Source: Aquisphaera insulae (lineage in GTDB: Bacteria; Planctomycetota; Planctomycetia; Isosphaerales; Isosphaeraceae). From it: a stretch of 64,000 nucleotides of DNA. The stretch is taken from positions 1-64,000 of the forward strand of contig NZ_JAALJH010000014.1 in NCBI RefSeq assembly GCF_011064615.1, written 5' to 3'. This document shows, piece by piece, positions 36,656-45,933 of this stretch (its first letter is position 1; each line of letters begins with the position of its first letter). A model generated the notes under the pieces. That model was given only the letters and a program-made list of their open reading frames with translations, had not been told where the DNA came from and made no database searches. Both the position numbers and the translations under genes were made by a program.

Positions 36656-37528
36656 TCATGGCGGAGCGACACCGGGTCGTTGGGGGGGGGTGGCCGTCCT
36701 CGCATCCTTGCCTCCGGCGGCCGTGGCCGAGGAAGACGAGGTCGCGGGTGGGGGGGACGATTCGGAGGAGAGCCTCGGCGAGTTCCGGCCCTCGGGCGAT
36801 GGACTCCTCGACCATGACTCGCTCGCCGGCGTGGAGGCGGCCGGAGATCTCCTCGGTGAGCTCGCCGAGCCTGCGCCCGGCCGAGGGGTCGAGTCCGTCG
36901 GTCGGCCGTTCGATCGTGGCTCGGCCTCCAGCCGCGCCCGCATCCGCGCGAGGGCGCGGATCAGCCGGGTCTTCACGCCGGCCTCGGTGAGCCCGAGCGC
37001 CCCGGCGATCTCGGCGACCGACTGCTGCTCCAGGTGCCGCATCACGAGCACCTCGCGGTCCCGATCCGGCAGGGCGTCGAGGGCCTCGAGCACCCGCTCG
37101 GCCCGCTCCTGGCGCATCAGGCGGTCGCTCGGGCTGGTGTCCCGGGCGACGAGGCTCATCCCGAGGGCGATCGCCGAATCCTCGGCGAGCAGGGCCGACG
37201 GCGCCTCGCGGGCGACGCTCCGGCGCTGGGCGTGGAGGTGCCTGCGGTGGGCGTCGATGATCCTCTCCGTCGCGATCTGGCGGAGCCAGCCGGGGAACGG
37301 CAGGGGGCGATCGAGGAGGTAGGCGTCGAGCCGATCGGCCGCCTCGGCGAGGGTCTCCTGGACGACGTCGGACGCGTCGACCCGCGGGCCCAGCCGGCGG
37401 TCGAGCCGGACCGCGACCATCCGCCTGAGGCTTTCGCGGAAGTGCTCCAGCAATTCCCTCCGCGCGGCCTCGTCGCCGAGGCTGGCGAGGTTCAGGAGCC
37501 GGTCGGTGGCGGGGGCCTGGTCGGTCAT
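36656..37528 (-). CDS. ECF-type RNA polymerase sigma factor
   Basis: A sigma-70-family regulator with region 2 (LLEHFRESLRRMVAVRLDRR, DASDVVQETLAEAADRLDAY, FPGWLRQIATERIIDAHRRH) and region 4 (LDALPDRDREVLVMRHLEQQ, then SVAEIAGALGLTEAGVKTRL). Regions 2 and 4 end near residue 204. The last 85 or so residues are Ser/Pro/Arg-rich and overlap, in another frame, a fragment that reads as the start of a protein kinase. The native stop has therefore probably been lost and the tail is read-through. In planctomycetes such sigma factors often sit directly before a Ser/Thr kinase gene. No anti-sigma factor was seen. Confidence 0.9.
   Translation of the reverse strand: MTDQAPATDRLLNLASLGDEAARRELLEHFRESLRRMVAVRLDRRLGPRVDASDVVQETLAEAADRLDAYLLDRPLPFPGWLRQIATERIIDAHRRHLHAQRRSVAREAPSALLAEDSAIALGMSLVARDTSPSDRLMRQERAERVLEALDALPDRDREVLVMRHLEQQSVAEIAGALGLTEAGVKTRLIRALARMRARLEAEPRSNGRPTDSTPRPGAGSASSPRRSPAASTPASESWSRSPSPEGRNSPRLSSESSPPPATSSSSATAAGGKDARTATPPQRPGVAPP
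36720..36917 (-). pseudogene. N-terminal remnant of a Ser/Thr kinase gene
   Basis: In the frame offset from the sigma tail, the minus strand reads TIERPTDGLDPSAGRRLGEL, then TEEISGRLHAGERVMVEESI and ARGPELAEALLRIVPPTRDL. This parallels the N-terminus of the intact kinase at 37681-40080 (LDPALGDLFEELTERIQAGE, HPELAGPIRQLLPSLLS). Similarity ends after about 66 residues, before any catalytic domain. It is best explained as a truncated kinase gene that once followed the sigma factor. Confidence 0.55.
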
Positions 37529-37680
37529 GGCGACGAATCCTCTCTACGGCTTACCCCGCAGGACGGACAGACGCGGTTTCACCCGGGCCGCAAGATTTTC
37601 GAGGCCGCCCGCGCGGGTCGGGATACAGGCCGGGTCACGAGCCGGCCCCGGCCGGCTCGGGGACGCTCCTGGTCGGTCGA

Positions 37681-40080
37681 TCACCTCGCCATCACCCTGG
37701 TTGCGCCGAGGGCGTCAAGACGACCCGCGGTTTCTCGGGTCTGGACATGTTGATCGCCCAACTTCAGGCGCTGGGCCTCGAGGGTCGGCCGGAGGAGGCG
37801 TTCCGCCTCGTCGAGCCGGCCCCGGGCCGTGAGGATCTCCCCGAGCTTGCTGGACCAGTAGAGGGTCCAGAGGTTGTCCCCCCCGAGCGACGCCCGCCCG
37901 CGTTCGACGCTCCCGCGGATCAGGCGCTCGGCCTCCTCGAGGCGGCCAAGCCCGGCGGCCACGAAGCCGAGATTGCAGCGAGTCGTGAGGAGCGTGAGGT
38001 GGTCGTCCGGCAGCGTATCGCGTTCGATTCGCTCGGTCTCGCGGAAGAGCGGCTCGGCCTCTCGGAGCTTGCCGCGGCGGACAAGGGTGACCCCCAGGTT
38101 GTTCATCGCCGTGAGGATCTTCTTCTGATCGGGCTTCGCCGCCCGGCTTCGCCTCGCGAGGAGCTCCCGCTCGAGCGACTCGGCCTCTTCCAGCTTTCCG
38201 AGTGCCCCGCAGACGGCGCCAAGGTATTCCAGGGTGTTGAGAGTCACCTCCTCGTCGGGCTCGAACCGCTCTCGGCACGACGCCAGGGCCGCCCGCAGGA
38301 TGGTCTCGGCCTCGGCATTGCGGTCGAGGTGGCCAAGGAGGTGGCTGCGCTCGATCCTCGCCTCGATCGCCTCTCGCGTGTTCGTCTCGTTCCCGAGGAG
38401 GGCGACCGCGGCGCGATAATGCTCCTCGCTCCGGGCGTACTCGACCAGGCCGTGGTAGGCCTTGCCGATGGCCATGCGGATGTGAGCCTCGGTCTCGGGC
38501 TGGCCGTAGAGCGAGTCGCCGACCTCCGCCGAGGCGCGATCGAGGACCTCGAGGAGCGTGACTTTCTTGACGTCCGGATTCGTCTCGGGCTCGGCCTGGC
38601 TGAGGAGCTTGTCGACGAGGAAGCGATTGATGGCCTCGGCCCGCGCGGCCTGGCGGCGGCTCTCCTGCCGCTGGACCATGGCCTCGCGCCAGTTCCAGGC
38701 GATCCCGACGAGCCCGGCGATCGCGGTGATCGCCAGCGACGCGGCGAGCCCGGCCAGCGCCGGCTTCCGCCTGCTCCACCGCCAGAGCCGCACCGGCGGC
38801 CCCACCGGCCGCGCAGCGATCGGCCGGCCGTCGAGGAGCCGGACCAGGTCGTCGGCCAGGTGGCGGGCCGTCTCGTAGCGGGCGGACGGGTCCTTCGACA
38901 GGCACTTGGCCACGATCGTCGCCAGGTCGACGGGCACCGCCGGGTTGAGCCGGCGCACCGGGGCGGGCTCCTCCTCCGCAATCCGATGGAGGATCTCCTG
39001 CTTGTCCTCGCCGGCCACGGCCGGTCGGAGCGTCAGCAGCTCGTGGAGGGTGGCACCGAGCGCGTAGATGTCCGTACGGCGATCCACGAGCGACCGCTTG
39101 CCGAGCGCCTGCTCGGGGCTCATGTATCGGAGGGTCCCGGGGAGATCCCCGGTGAGGGTGAGCCCGGCGTCCCCCTGGACGTCGGCCATGCCGAAGTCGG
39201 CGACCCAGAGGTGCCCGTCGTCGTCGAGGAGGAGGTTGGCCGGCTTGACGTCGCGGTGGACGACCCCTTGCTCGTGTGCGTAGGCGAGGGCCCCGGCGGC
39301 CTCCGCCGCGAGCCGGGCCGCCGTGCGGATGTAGGCCGGGCTGCGGATCGCGGCGAGCCCCGGGAGGGCCGGCGACGGCTCCCGGGCCGGCTCCCGACCC
39401 GCTTGGGGGAAGCTCCCCGCGAGCAGCCCGGAGGCGAGCGGGCCCGGGGTCTTCGGGGGCCCCGAACCGTCCGCCCGCACCGGGCCCCCCGGCAGGTCGC
39501 GGATCTCGGAGAGCAGCTCGGCGAGGCTCCGGCCCTCGATGAATTGCATCGCGTAATAGGGGATACCGCCGACCGTGCCGACCGCGTAGACCGGCACGAT
39601 CCCCGGGTGCCGGAGCAGGCCGGCGACCTGGGCCTCGAGCTGGAACCGCTTCAGCGCCTGCGGGTCGAGCGCCGCCGCCGGGGTGAGGACCTTGAGCGCG
39701 ACCCGGCGCCCGATCGGCGACTGCCGGGCCTCGTAGACGACCCCCATGCCCCCCCTGCCGACCTCGCGGTCGATCGTGAATTCCCCGAACCGCCGGGTGC
39801 CGTCGGGCCCGGGCTGCCCGGGCAGGAACGCGTCATTGATGGCCCGGCCGGTCATCGCCACGCTGAGCAGCGACGGGAGGAGCTGCCGGATCGGACCGGC
39901 CAGCTCCGGGTGCTCGGCGGCGACCGCCTCGGGGTCGACCGATTCGCCGGCCTGGATCCGCTCCGTCAGCTCTTCGAACAGGTCGCCGAGCGCCGGGTCG
40001 AGGTCGGCCTGACCGGCCGATGCGCCGGCTCCATCCGCCACATCCCCCGCCGGGCTCGCTGCCGTGTGGTCGTCCCTCAT
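37681..40080 (-). CDS. membrane Ser/Thr protein kinase with TPR sensor region
   Basis: A 799-residue signalling protein. An N-terminal segment (residues 28-76, LDPALGDLFEELTERIQAGE) is common in planctomycete kinases. The kinase domain begins at about 100: glycine loop VGRGGMGVVYEARQ, lysine in RRVALKVL, HRDVKPANLL, DFGMADV and GTLRYMSPEQALG. A linker of about 45 residues, rich in Gly and Pro, interrupts the catalytic lobe before PAYIRTAARLAAEAAGAL. One membrane segment (LAGLAASLAITAIAGLVGIA) follows. The outer half is made of tetratricopeptide repeats (LEEAESLERELLA, NNLGVTLVRRGKLREAEPLF, LGRLEEAERLIRG). It lies just upstream of the ECF sigma gene on the same strand, so kinase and sigma may form one pathway. 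Confidence 0.94.
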   Translation of the reverse strand: MRDDHTAASPAGDVADGAGASAGQADLDPALGDLFEELTERIQAGESVDPEAVAAEHPELAGPIRQLLPSLLSVAMTGRAINDAFLPGQPGPDGTRRFGEFTIDREVGRGGMGVVYEARQSPIGRRVALKVLTPAAALDPQALKRFQLEAQVAGLLRHPGIVPVYAVGTVGGIPYYAMQFIEGRSLAELLSEIRDLPGGPVRADGSGPPKTPGPLASGLLAGSFPQAGREPAREPSPALPGLAAIRSPAYIRTAARLAAEAAGALAYAHEQGVVHRDVKPANLLLDDDGHLWVADFGMADVQGDAGLTLTGDLPGTLRYMSPEQALGKRSLVDRRTDIYALGATLHELLTLRPAVAGEDKQEILHRIAEEEPAPVRRLNPAVPVDLATIVAKCLSKDPSARYETARHLADDLVRLLDGRPIAARPVGPPVRLWRWSRRKPALAGLAASLAITAIAGLVGIAWNWREAMVQRQESRRQAARAEAINRFLVDKLLSQAEPETNPDVKKVTLLEVLDRASAEVGDSLYGQPETEAHIRMAIGKAYHGLVEYARSEEHYRAAVALLGNETNTREAIEARIERSHLLGHLDRNAEAETILRAALASCRERFEPDEEVTLNTLEYLGAVCGALGKLEEAESLERELLARRSRAAKPDQKKILTAMNNLGVTLVRRGKLREAEPLFRETERIERDTLPDDHLTLLTTRCNLGFVAAGLGRLEEAERLIRGSVERGRASLGGDNLWTLYWSSKLGEILTARGRLDEAERLLRPTLEAQRLKLGDQHVQTRETAGRLDALGATRVMAR

Positions 40081-40364
40081 GGATGTGGCCTTGGTCGCAG
40101 ACTGGGCCCCCGGCTGGCCCGTCGATGAGGGGCCCGGCCCGGGTCGGCCGCCAGCTCGTCACTGATATCCATTCTCCCCTCCCACCCGACATGATTGCAA
40201 CACTCGAACACGGCCCCCTCGGATCGATATACTCGAAGCCGGCCTCTTGGACGGGCCACGCTCGAAAGGTCGCGCCCTCTCGGCCAGGCTGACGGACAAC
40301 CCGGCGGGTATGTCGTCCCCGGGCCGGCGCAGTCGGCGTTGATGCTCCGTGGCCAGCTCTGAGC

Positions 40365-40418
40365 GACTTTTGCTGATTGGCCGCCTCCAGGGCCACTTTG
40401 GTCTTGAACGCCGCCGAG
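40365..40418 (-). mobile_element. fragment of an IS3-type orfA
   Basis: Bases 40371-40418 match the orfA gene near 31201-31248 with about three mismatches in 48. On the minus strand it reads AAFKTKVALEAANQQK, the equivalent of AAFKSKVALEAAKQQK. Only this short internal piece survives. It directly abuts the truncated glycosyltransferase fragment, marking a rearrangement joint. Confidence 0.65.
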
Positions 40419-40614
40419 CGCCTCGGCGCGATAGTCCGAGCGTGCCGAGGGCCTGCTCCAGGGACGTCTCCTCCTCATCATCGAGCACCCCGGCCGTGAA
40501 CGCCCGGCATTCGGACCCGCGGCCGGAGAGCAACTCCAGCAACTCCCGCGTGGCGATCGCCGCTCGGCTGGAGGGGTCGAGGAGGCCATGGATCGACGCG
40601 AAGCGGAGTTGCAT
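40419..40614 (-). pseudogene. 5' fragment of a glycosyltransferase gene
   Basis: From an ATG at 40614, the minus strand reads MQLRFASIHGLLDPSSRAAI, then ATRELLELLSGRGSECRAFT and AGVLDDEEETSLEQALGTLG. By recollection this is the N-terminus of family 4 glycosyltransferases common in Isosphaeraceae. Similarity ends at the joint with the IS3 fragment, after about 64 codons, so the rest of the gene is missing. Non-functional. Confidence 0.5.
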
Positions 40615-41194
40615 CGGGGAGATGCCCGTCCGGGCTTGCCGACGGCCGCCGCGCGATTGTAGGGGCACGCGCGCCGATTTTCTCCATTTTTGTGAAACTC
40701 GGATCGGGCTCGCCGGGACTGTATTGAGTAGGGAGGGATTCTTGCGCGCCCTGCGTGTGGGAACCCTACGAGAGGTCTTTGGAAATTCGGTGGCAGTTGC
40801 GGAAGGCACAGGCGCCGGCCCGCGCGGAGGACGCGGGCCGGCCGGGGCGAAGAAGCAACCGGGGTGCCGGTCGGAGCATGCCGAGTTCATGACCCGACCA
40901 CCAGGAGCCTGGATCAGGGACGTGGACGGTCCGTCAGATCCGGGCAGCCTCTCGTGTGCCGGGTTCCTCGAAGTCGGGCTCGAAGGAAGTCACGAAAGGC
41001 CTCGGAAATGAGGCGAAATCGGCCAGCAAAGCCAATCTTGAAAACGAATCTAAGTAGCCTAGTGCCATTGACTTGCGTTGTTCCCGAGAGGAAGGTTGTG
41101 CGACGAACAAAGCCAATTTGCGATGGGCAGGATGAGGTCGGTTCTGTGCGTCGGACGAGCAGGGGCTCGGGACCGCGGTGGGCTTGCACGGGCC

Positions 41195-42493
41195 TCAATG
41201 GTCGGGTCGGGGCGACTTCTCGACGAGGCCGAGGGACTGCTCGATGAGGATCTCGCCGGTCATCTCGCCGAGCGAGGTTCGGGAGACGTACTCGTAGCGG
41301 GGGAAGCTGCCGAAGTCGACCTTGGTGAGGATGTAGCCGAAGGCGTCGTTCGTGAGGCCGAAGAGGAGATTGTGCGTCCCCTTCATCTTCCGTTTCAGGT
41401 AGAAGCCGATGTTGGGGAGGGCCTCGCCGGGGATGGTCAGGATCTGGGCGTCGCCCAGGTTCACGAGGTTGATCCGCGTGGTGACCGTGTGGTCCTCGCC
41501 GTGAGGGTACTTGAGCGGCGAAAGGGTCACGACGGCCCACATACCGGCCGACTCCACGGGGAACCTGACGTCGAGCGCCCCGCAGTAGAGAGTCGGGTCC
41601 TTCTGCACCGGGGCATCGGTCAGGAGCCGGAGGGCCTCACTCCCCATCAGGTGGCCGATCCGGATGCATTCCTCCCAGGCGCGGGCGTCGTTCCAGTAGC
41701 CACGAGTCGCGTCGCTGGGGCGATCGAGCTGGCGGTTGTCGGCGGTCACCATGCCCCCCTGGGCGCCATTCATGAACACGGTCAGGCCGCCGGCCTTTTC
41801 GTCCAGGTACTCGTAGAGCGGGCCGATCAGGTCGGGGCTACAGACGCCGATGTCGTTGCCGAGGACTTCCGGGTGGATGGCGTAGTTCACCAGGGTGGCG
41901 ATCGTCTTTCCCTGGGGACTGACGGCCTGGATCACGCTCATCCGCCGGTCGTACAGATCCGGGGCATAGTAGTTGTAGGCGATCCGGCCCTTCGCCTCGC
42001 CGGTCGCGACCTTGATCGAGGCCGGCTCCAGGCGGCCGATGGCCTCGTTGATGGCCTCGGCCGCCCTGGCGGCGACGAGGTCCATGTAGGCGAGGTCACC
42101 CGTGTGGCCCCCCTTGCCGTCGGGGAAGGCGTAGCAGTCCGGGGCGCTGTGGGTGTGGGTGGAACCGATCAGGATGTTCGCGGCCGGGATCCGCGCGACC
42201 TTCGCCCGGACCCGATCGCCCAGGACCGAGGGGAAGCCGAGGAGGTCCAGCGAGACCACGGCCACCGAGACGTCCCCCTTGCGGAAGACGATCGCACGGG
42301 CCTGAAGCTCGCCGCGCTTCTCTTTCGCGGGGTTCGGTATGCCCATCCCTCCCGAGACGGGCAGCAACGGATCGGGCGTGATCCGGCGTGCCGCGGCCCC
42401 GACCTCGAGGCCCGCGCGGGCGCTGTTCGAAGTGAGACCGACCGCGAGCAGTCCGGAGAGGGTGATCATCAAGAATCGACGTCGAGGGATCAT
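41195..42493 (-). CDS. neutral/alkaline non-lysosomal ceramidase-like protein
   Basis: A 432-residue exported hydrolase matching the N-terminal (catalytic) domain of neutral ceramidases, which cleave the amide bond of N-acylsphingosines; planctomycete homologues may have other amide or ester substrates. A twin-arginine-like signal, PRRRFLMITLSGLLAVGLTS, precedes GLEVGAAARRITPD. Zinc-site and family motifs are GSTHTHSAPD, NYAIHPEVLG and VFMNGAQGGMVTAD; the last would hold the nucleophile region. The C-terminal ceramidase domain is absent, as is common in this bacterial group. A 35-base piece of this gene is duplicated exactly at 27361-27395. Confidence 0.88.
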   Translation of the reverse strand: MIPRRRFLMITLSGLLAVGLTSNSARAGLEVGAAARRITPDPLLPVSGGMGIPNPAKEKRGELQARAIVFRKGDVSVAVVSLDLLGFPSVLGDRVRAKVARIPAANILIGSTHTHSAPDCYAFPDGKGGHTGDLAYMDLVAARAAEAINEAIGRLEPASIKVATGEAKGRIAYNYYAPDLYDRRMSVIQAVSPQGKTIATLVNYAIHPEVLGNDIGVCSPDLIGPLYEYLDEKAGGLTVFMNGAQGGMVTADNRQLDRPSDATRGYWNDARAWEECIRIGHLMGSEALRLLTDAPVQKDPTLYCGALDVRFPVESAGMWAVVTLSPLKYPHGEDHTVTTRINLVNLGDAQILTIPGEALPNIGFYLKRKMKGTHNLLFGLTNDAFGYILTKVDFGSFPRYEYVSRTSLGEMTGEILIEQSLGLVEKSPRPDH

Positions 42494-42571
42494 TGTCGCG
42501 ACCTCGCGGGAGAGGGACCGGTCAGGGCCTGATAGGATGGCGCGAGCCAGGATAAGGGATCGTCCGATGGT

Positions 42572-43993
42572 TCACAAACGGAGACCTTGTGAATTGGCTG
42601 CCGACTCGCCGGCGAGCCACCCCGTGCTCCAGGCGGCCTGGAAGTTGTAGCCTCCGATGAGGCCGTCGAGATCGAGGACCTCGCCCGCGAAGTAGAGGCC
42701 CGGCACGAGGCGACTCTGAAGCGTCCGGGGGTCCACCTCGTCGAGCCGGACCCCGCCGGTGGTGACCTCGGCCTTCTCGAAGCCGAGCGTGCCGGCCACC
42801 CGCAGGGGATGCCCCTTCAGGGCCTGGACGAGCCGCGAGCGCTCGGCCCGCGAGAGCTCGGGGCCGGTCCGGGTCCTCGGGATCTCGGCCGCCTCGACGA
42901 GGCACTCCGCCAGCCGCTGGGGAAGCATGGCGGAGATGAGTGAGGTGACGGACGCCTTGCCCTGTCGGCATGCGGCCTGGAGCCTCGCGTCGAGTACTTC
43001 GCGTGGTTGATCCGGGAAGAGGTCCAGGCGCAGGTCGAGGGGTTCCACGCCCTCGTGATGGGCCACGGCCCGGCTGATGTCGAGGATCGCCGGGCCGCTC
43101 AGGCCGAAGTGGGCGAACAGGATCGCCTCGCGCCGCTCCTGAAGGAGCTTGCCGCCCGGAAGGTGGATCGACGCCACGACGTCCTGGAGGCTGAGGCCCC
43201 GCAGCGACGCGACCCACTCCGGCTCGACGCGGATCGGCACGAGGGCGGGCCGGAGCGCGACCAGGCCGTGGCCGAGCGACGCGGCCAGGCGGTATCCGTC
43301 GCCTCGCGTGCCGCAGCCGGGGTAGGATTGCCCGCCCATCGCCACGATCACCCGCCGGGCCGCGATCGTGGCGTCGGTCAGATCGATCCGAAATCCGCCG
43401 GCCTCGCCATCGATCGGTCGAATCGACTCGACCGACGCGTGGCCGCGGAGGGCGGCTCCGCTGCGTTCCAGGCGCCTCGAGAGGGCATCGAGGACATCGG
43501 TGGCGCGGTCGCTCGCCGGGAAGATCTTGCCGTTCCCCTCCACCTTGGTGGAGACCCCCTCGGATTCGAAGAGGCGGACGGTCTGATCGACGTCGAAGCG
43601 TCGCAGGGCCGGGCCGAGGAACGGCCCGCCGGGCCCGAACGCGTCCTGGATTGCGCGTGTCCCGCGGCACTGGGCCGGGTCGTAGCCGGGATCCACGGGG
43701 CCCGAGACGACGTCCATGCGGCGGAGGCCGCGGGCGTTGGTGATGTTGCAGCGGGTGCCGCCGGACATGAGGATCTTCACGCCGGCGCGGCGGTTCCGCT
43801 CCAGGACGATCACCCTGGAGCCGACCTCCGCCGCGCGGATCGCCGCCATCAGCCCGGCGGCACCGCCCCCGAGCACCGCGACGTCGGCATCGAATTCCCC
43901 CTCGCCGGCTTCCAACGGTCCCGAGCCCTCCACCACGCCCCATTTCGCGGCCACGCGGACGTCCATCATAGCGGAAGTCGCGGCGGGCGGCAT
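42572..43993 (-). CDS. BaiN/RdsA-type FAD-dependent oxidoreductase (HI0933-like)
   Basis: A 473-residue flavoprotein. The FAD-binding loop is VAVLGGGAAGLMAAIRAAEVG with ERNRRAGVKILMSGGTRCNI, the HI0933 family signature. GNGKIFPASDRATDVLDAL, AMGGQSYPGCGTRGDGYRLA and the C-terminal GLYFAGEVLDLDGLIGGYNF are diagnostic. Reactions of the family vary (reduction of bile-acid enones, among others), so the substrate is open. Start codons at 43993, 43969 and 43966 are all possible; none has a good ribosome-binding site. The AAA ATPase gene ends 25 bases upstream on the same strand. Confidence 0.92.
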   Translation of the reverse strand: MPPAATSAMMDVRVAAKWGVVEGSGPLEAGEGEFDADVAVLGGGAAGLMAAIRAAEVGSRVIVLERNRRAGVKILMSGGTRCNITNARGLRRMDVVSGPVDPGYDPAQCRGTRAIQDAFGPGGPFLGPALRRFDVDQTVRLFESEGVSTKVEGNGKIFPASDRATDVLDALSRRLERSGAALRGHASVESIRPIDGEAGGFRIDLTDATIAARRVIVAMGGQSYPGCGTRGDGYRLAASLGHGLVALRPALVPIRVEPEWVASLRGLSLQDVVASIHLPGGKLLQERREAILFAHFGLSGPAILDISRAVAHHEGVEPLDLRLDLFPDQPREVLDARLQAACRQGKASVTSLISAMLPQRLAECLVEAAEIPRTRTGPELSRAERSRLVQALKGHPLRVAGTLGFEKAEVTTGGVRLDEVDPRTLQSRLVPGLYFAGEVLDLDGLIGGYNFQAAWSTGWLAGESAANSQGLRL

Positions 43994-44018
43994 GGTCGCG
44001 GACGGGCGGCGGCGGTCC

Positions 44019-45344
44019 TCACATCACCGTGAAGTAGTTCTTCACGGCGAAGTCGAAGTACTCCGGCTTCATCACGAGGGGCAGGTCGTTGTAAATACAG
44101 TAATTCCGGACCTGGAGCAGCAGGTCCCGCGGCTGGCAGCAGCGGAACGGGCGCTTGGTCCGTTTGTAGTGATAGTTGATCAGATGATCGACCGATTCCG
44201 GGATGACCTCGTCGAAGCCGAGCTTGACGGCGAAGATGTCGATCATCTGGCGGAATTCCTGCTCGGTCGGGTCGGTGGCGTGGATCTTGTACGGGATCCG
44301 CCGGAGGAAGGCCTCGTCCACGAGCTGCCGCGGCTCGAGGTTGGTCGAGAAGATGATGAGCTGGTCGAACGGGACGCGGACCTTCTTGCCGTTGGCCAGG
44401 CTGAGGAAGTCGTACCGCTTTTCCAGGGGGACGATCCAGCGGTTGAGGAGCTCGACCGGCTGCATCCGCTGGCGGCCGAAGTCGTCGATGAGGAAGCTGC
44501 CGAGGTTGCTCTTGAGCTGGAGCGGGGCCTCGCTCACCTTCGAGACCGGGTCGAAGCGGATCTCGAGGTCCTCCATCCGGAGCTCGCCGCCGGCCACGAT
44601 GGTGGGCCGCTTGATGTGGATCCAGCGGCGGTCGTAGTCGGTGGCGTCGAGCAGGCCGCCGAAGGTCTGGCGGGGCATCTCCTCGTGGTTGGCCGGGTCG
44701 AAGAGCTTGACGAGCTGGCCCTCGATGCAGAGGACCCGCGGGATCCAGACGCTGGTGCCGAAGCAGAGGGTGATCCGCTCCGCGATGCTCGTCTTGCCGT
44801 TGCCCGGGAAGCCGTAGAGGAACAGGCCGCGGCCCGAGTTGATCGCCGGGCCGAGCATCCCGAACGTCTGCTCCGAGATGAGCAGATCCTCGAACGCCCG
44901 GCGGAGGTCGTCCTCCTTCGGGTGCTCGTTGGCGATCGTCTGGGCGGCCACCGAGTCCAGGTAGTCGTCGAAGGGCACCGGCGCGGTGCCGACGTACGAG
45001 CATTCTTCCAGGTAGCTCCGGGCCCTGGCCCTGCCCAGGTCGGTCAGGGAGTAGATGAAATCCCCGGCCGTGACGCTGTTGGTGTAGGTGAGGATCTGGG
45101 CGTTCTTGAGCTGCCGCAGGTATTCCGGGAACGGCCCGAAGGGGAGCCCGAGCTCGGTCGCGACCCGACGGCCGGAGGACTGGCCCGTGTTGAAGAGGAA
45201 CTTGAGGACCAGCGACTCGAGGAGCGCGGGCTCGAGCCGGGCCTCCTCGAAGGTCGAGATGCCCCGGGGGTAGTACGCCTCGGCCCCGTCGTGTGCCTGG
45301 CGATCCGAGATTGGCGAGAGCACCGAAGGGGTTGCCAGGCGCAC
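44019..45344 (-). CDS. AAA-family ATPase
   Basis: A 441-residue ATPase. The N-terminal part (residues 35-115) reads as a winged-helix-like region (LPFGPFPEYLRQLKNAQILT). The AAA core has Walker A LYGFPGNGKTS, Walker B GSFLIDDFGRQRM, a sensor-type asparagine in IIFSTNLEPRQL and an arginine finger candidate in EAFLRRIPYKIH. The C-terminus continues with PRDLLLQVRNYC. Such proteins are frequent in planctomycetes and have been linked loosely to secretion or pilus systems, but no partner gene is nearby. The function is unknown. Confidence 0.85.
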   Translation of the reverse strand: MRLATPSVLSPISDRQAHDGAEAYYPRGISTFEEARLEPALLESLVLKFLFNTGQSSGRRVATELGLPFGPFPEYLRQLKNAQILTYTNSVTAGDFIYSLTDLGRARARSYLEECSYVGTAPVPFDDYLDSVAAQTIANEHPKEDDLRRAFEDLLISEQTFGMLGPAINSGRGLFLYGFPGNGKTSIAERITLCFGTSVWIPRVLCIEGQLVKLFDPANHEEMPRQTFGGLLDATDYDRRWIHIKRPTIVAGGELRMEDLEIRFDPVSKVSEAPLQLKSNLGSFLIDDFGRQRMQPVELLNRWIVPLEKRYDFLSLANGKKVRVPFDQLIIFSTNLEPRQLVDEAFLRRIPYKIHATDPTEQEFRQMIDIFAVKLGFDEVIPESVDHLINYHYKRTKRPFRCCQPRDLLLQVRNYCIYNDLPLVMKPEYFDFAVKNYFTVM

Positions 45345-45450
45345 GTCGCGGCTCCTTTGTCCAGTCGTGCCGTGGGCTCCCGCGCCCGGGCGGCCTCCGC
45401 GTCCGGAAGGCGGGGAGTCGCTGCAAACCTAGGTCGCGATCGGGCCGCGG

Positions 45451-45933
45451 TCAAGGACCCCCGAAGGCGTCGAGCCGCCCCGAATCGCCGGGCGGGACCT
45501 CGAGCACGAGATGTCGCCGGTCCCCTTCGCGGGGCTCAATGCGAATCGTCCACGACCGGTCCGGGAGGAGCCCGGGGAAACGATCGGCCCACTCGACCAG
45601 GCAGACGCCCCCGGCATCCCAGTAGTCGGCCGGGCCCAGGTCCTCGAACGCCTCTCGGGAGTTCAGCCGGTAGACGTCGAAATGGTAGACCGGAATTCGC
45701 CCCTCGTATTCATGGATCAGGACGAAGGTCGGGCTGGCGATCGCGGCCGGATCCGCGCCGAGCTCCTCGGCCACGGCCCGGGCCAGCTGCGTCTTGCCGG
45801 CCCCGAGAGGGCCGATCAGGCCGATGACGGTCCCGGGCTCGACGATCCCGGCCAGGGCCTCGCCGAAAGCCCGCGTGTCCTGCTCGGAGGCCAGCTCGAC
45901 TTCTAGGCCTGAAACCGTCCGATTTACCTTCAT
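45451..45933 (-). CDS. tsaE: tRNA threonylcarbamoyladenosine synthesis ATPase
   Basis: ATPase that works with TsaB and TsaD to make t6A37 on ANN-decoding tRNAs. Walker A is IGPLGAGKTQLARAVAE; SPTFVLIHEYEG, YHFDVYRL and LVEWADRFP are diagnostic TsaE motifs. The length is 160 residues, normal. The start at 45933 overlaps the thiL stop by four bases (ATGA), so the two genes are translationally coupled. A secure call. Confidence 0.96.
   Translation of the reverse strand: MKVNRTVSGLEVELASEQDTRAFGEALAGIVEPGTVIGLIGPLGAGKTQLARAVAEELGADPAAIASPTFVLIHEYEGRIPVYHFDVYRLNSREAFEDLGPADYWDAGGVCLVEWADRFPGLLPDRSWTIRIEPREGDRRHLVLEVPPGDSGRLDAFGGP

Larger units (their letters stand above)
40081..41194. other. degenerate region upstream of the kinase gene
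   Basis: About 1.1 kb with no intact gene. It contains an IS3 orfA fragment (40365-40418) joined to a glycosyltransferase 5' fragment (40419-40614). The stretches 40081-40364 and 40615-41194 show nothing recognisable. A promoter for the TPR kinase should be just above 40080. Confidence 0.5.

Noticed and set aside
36682..36690. Nine-G run as a phase-variation switch
   Set aside because: It lies in the probably non-native tail of the sigma frame, so slippage there would be unlikely to matter.
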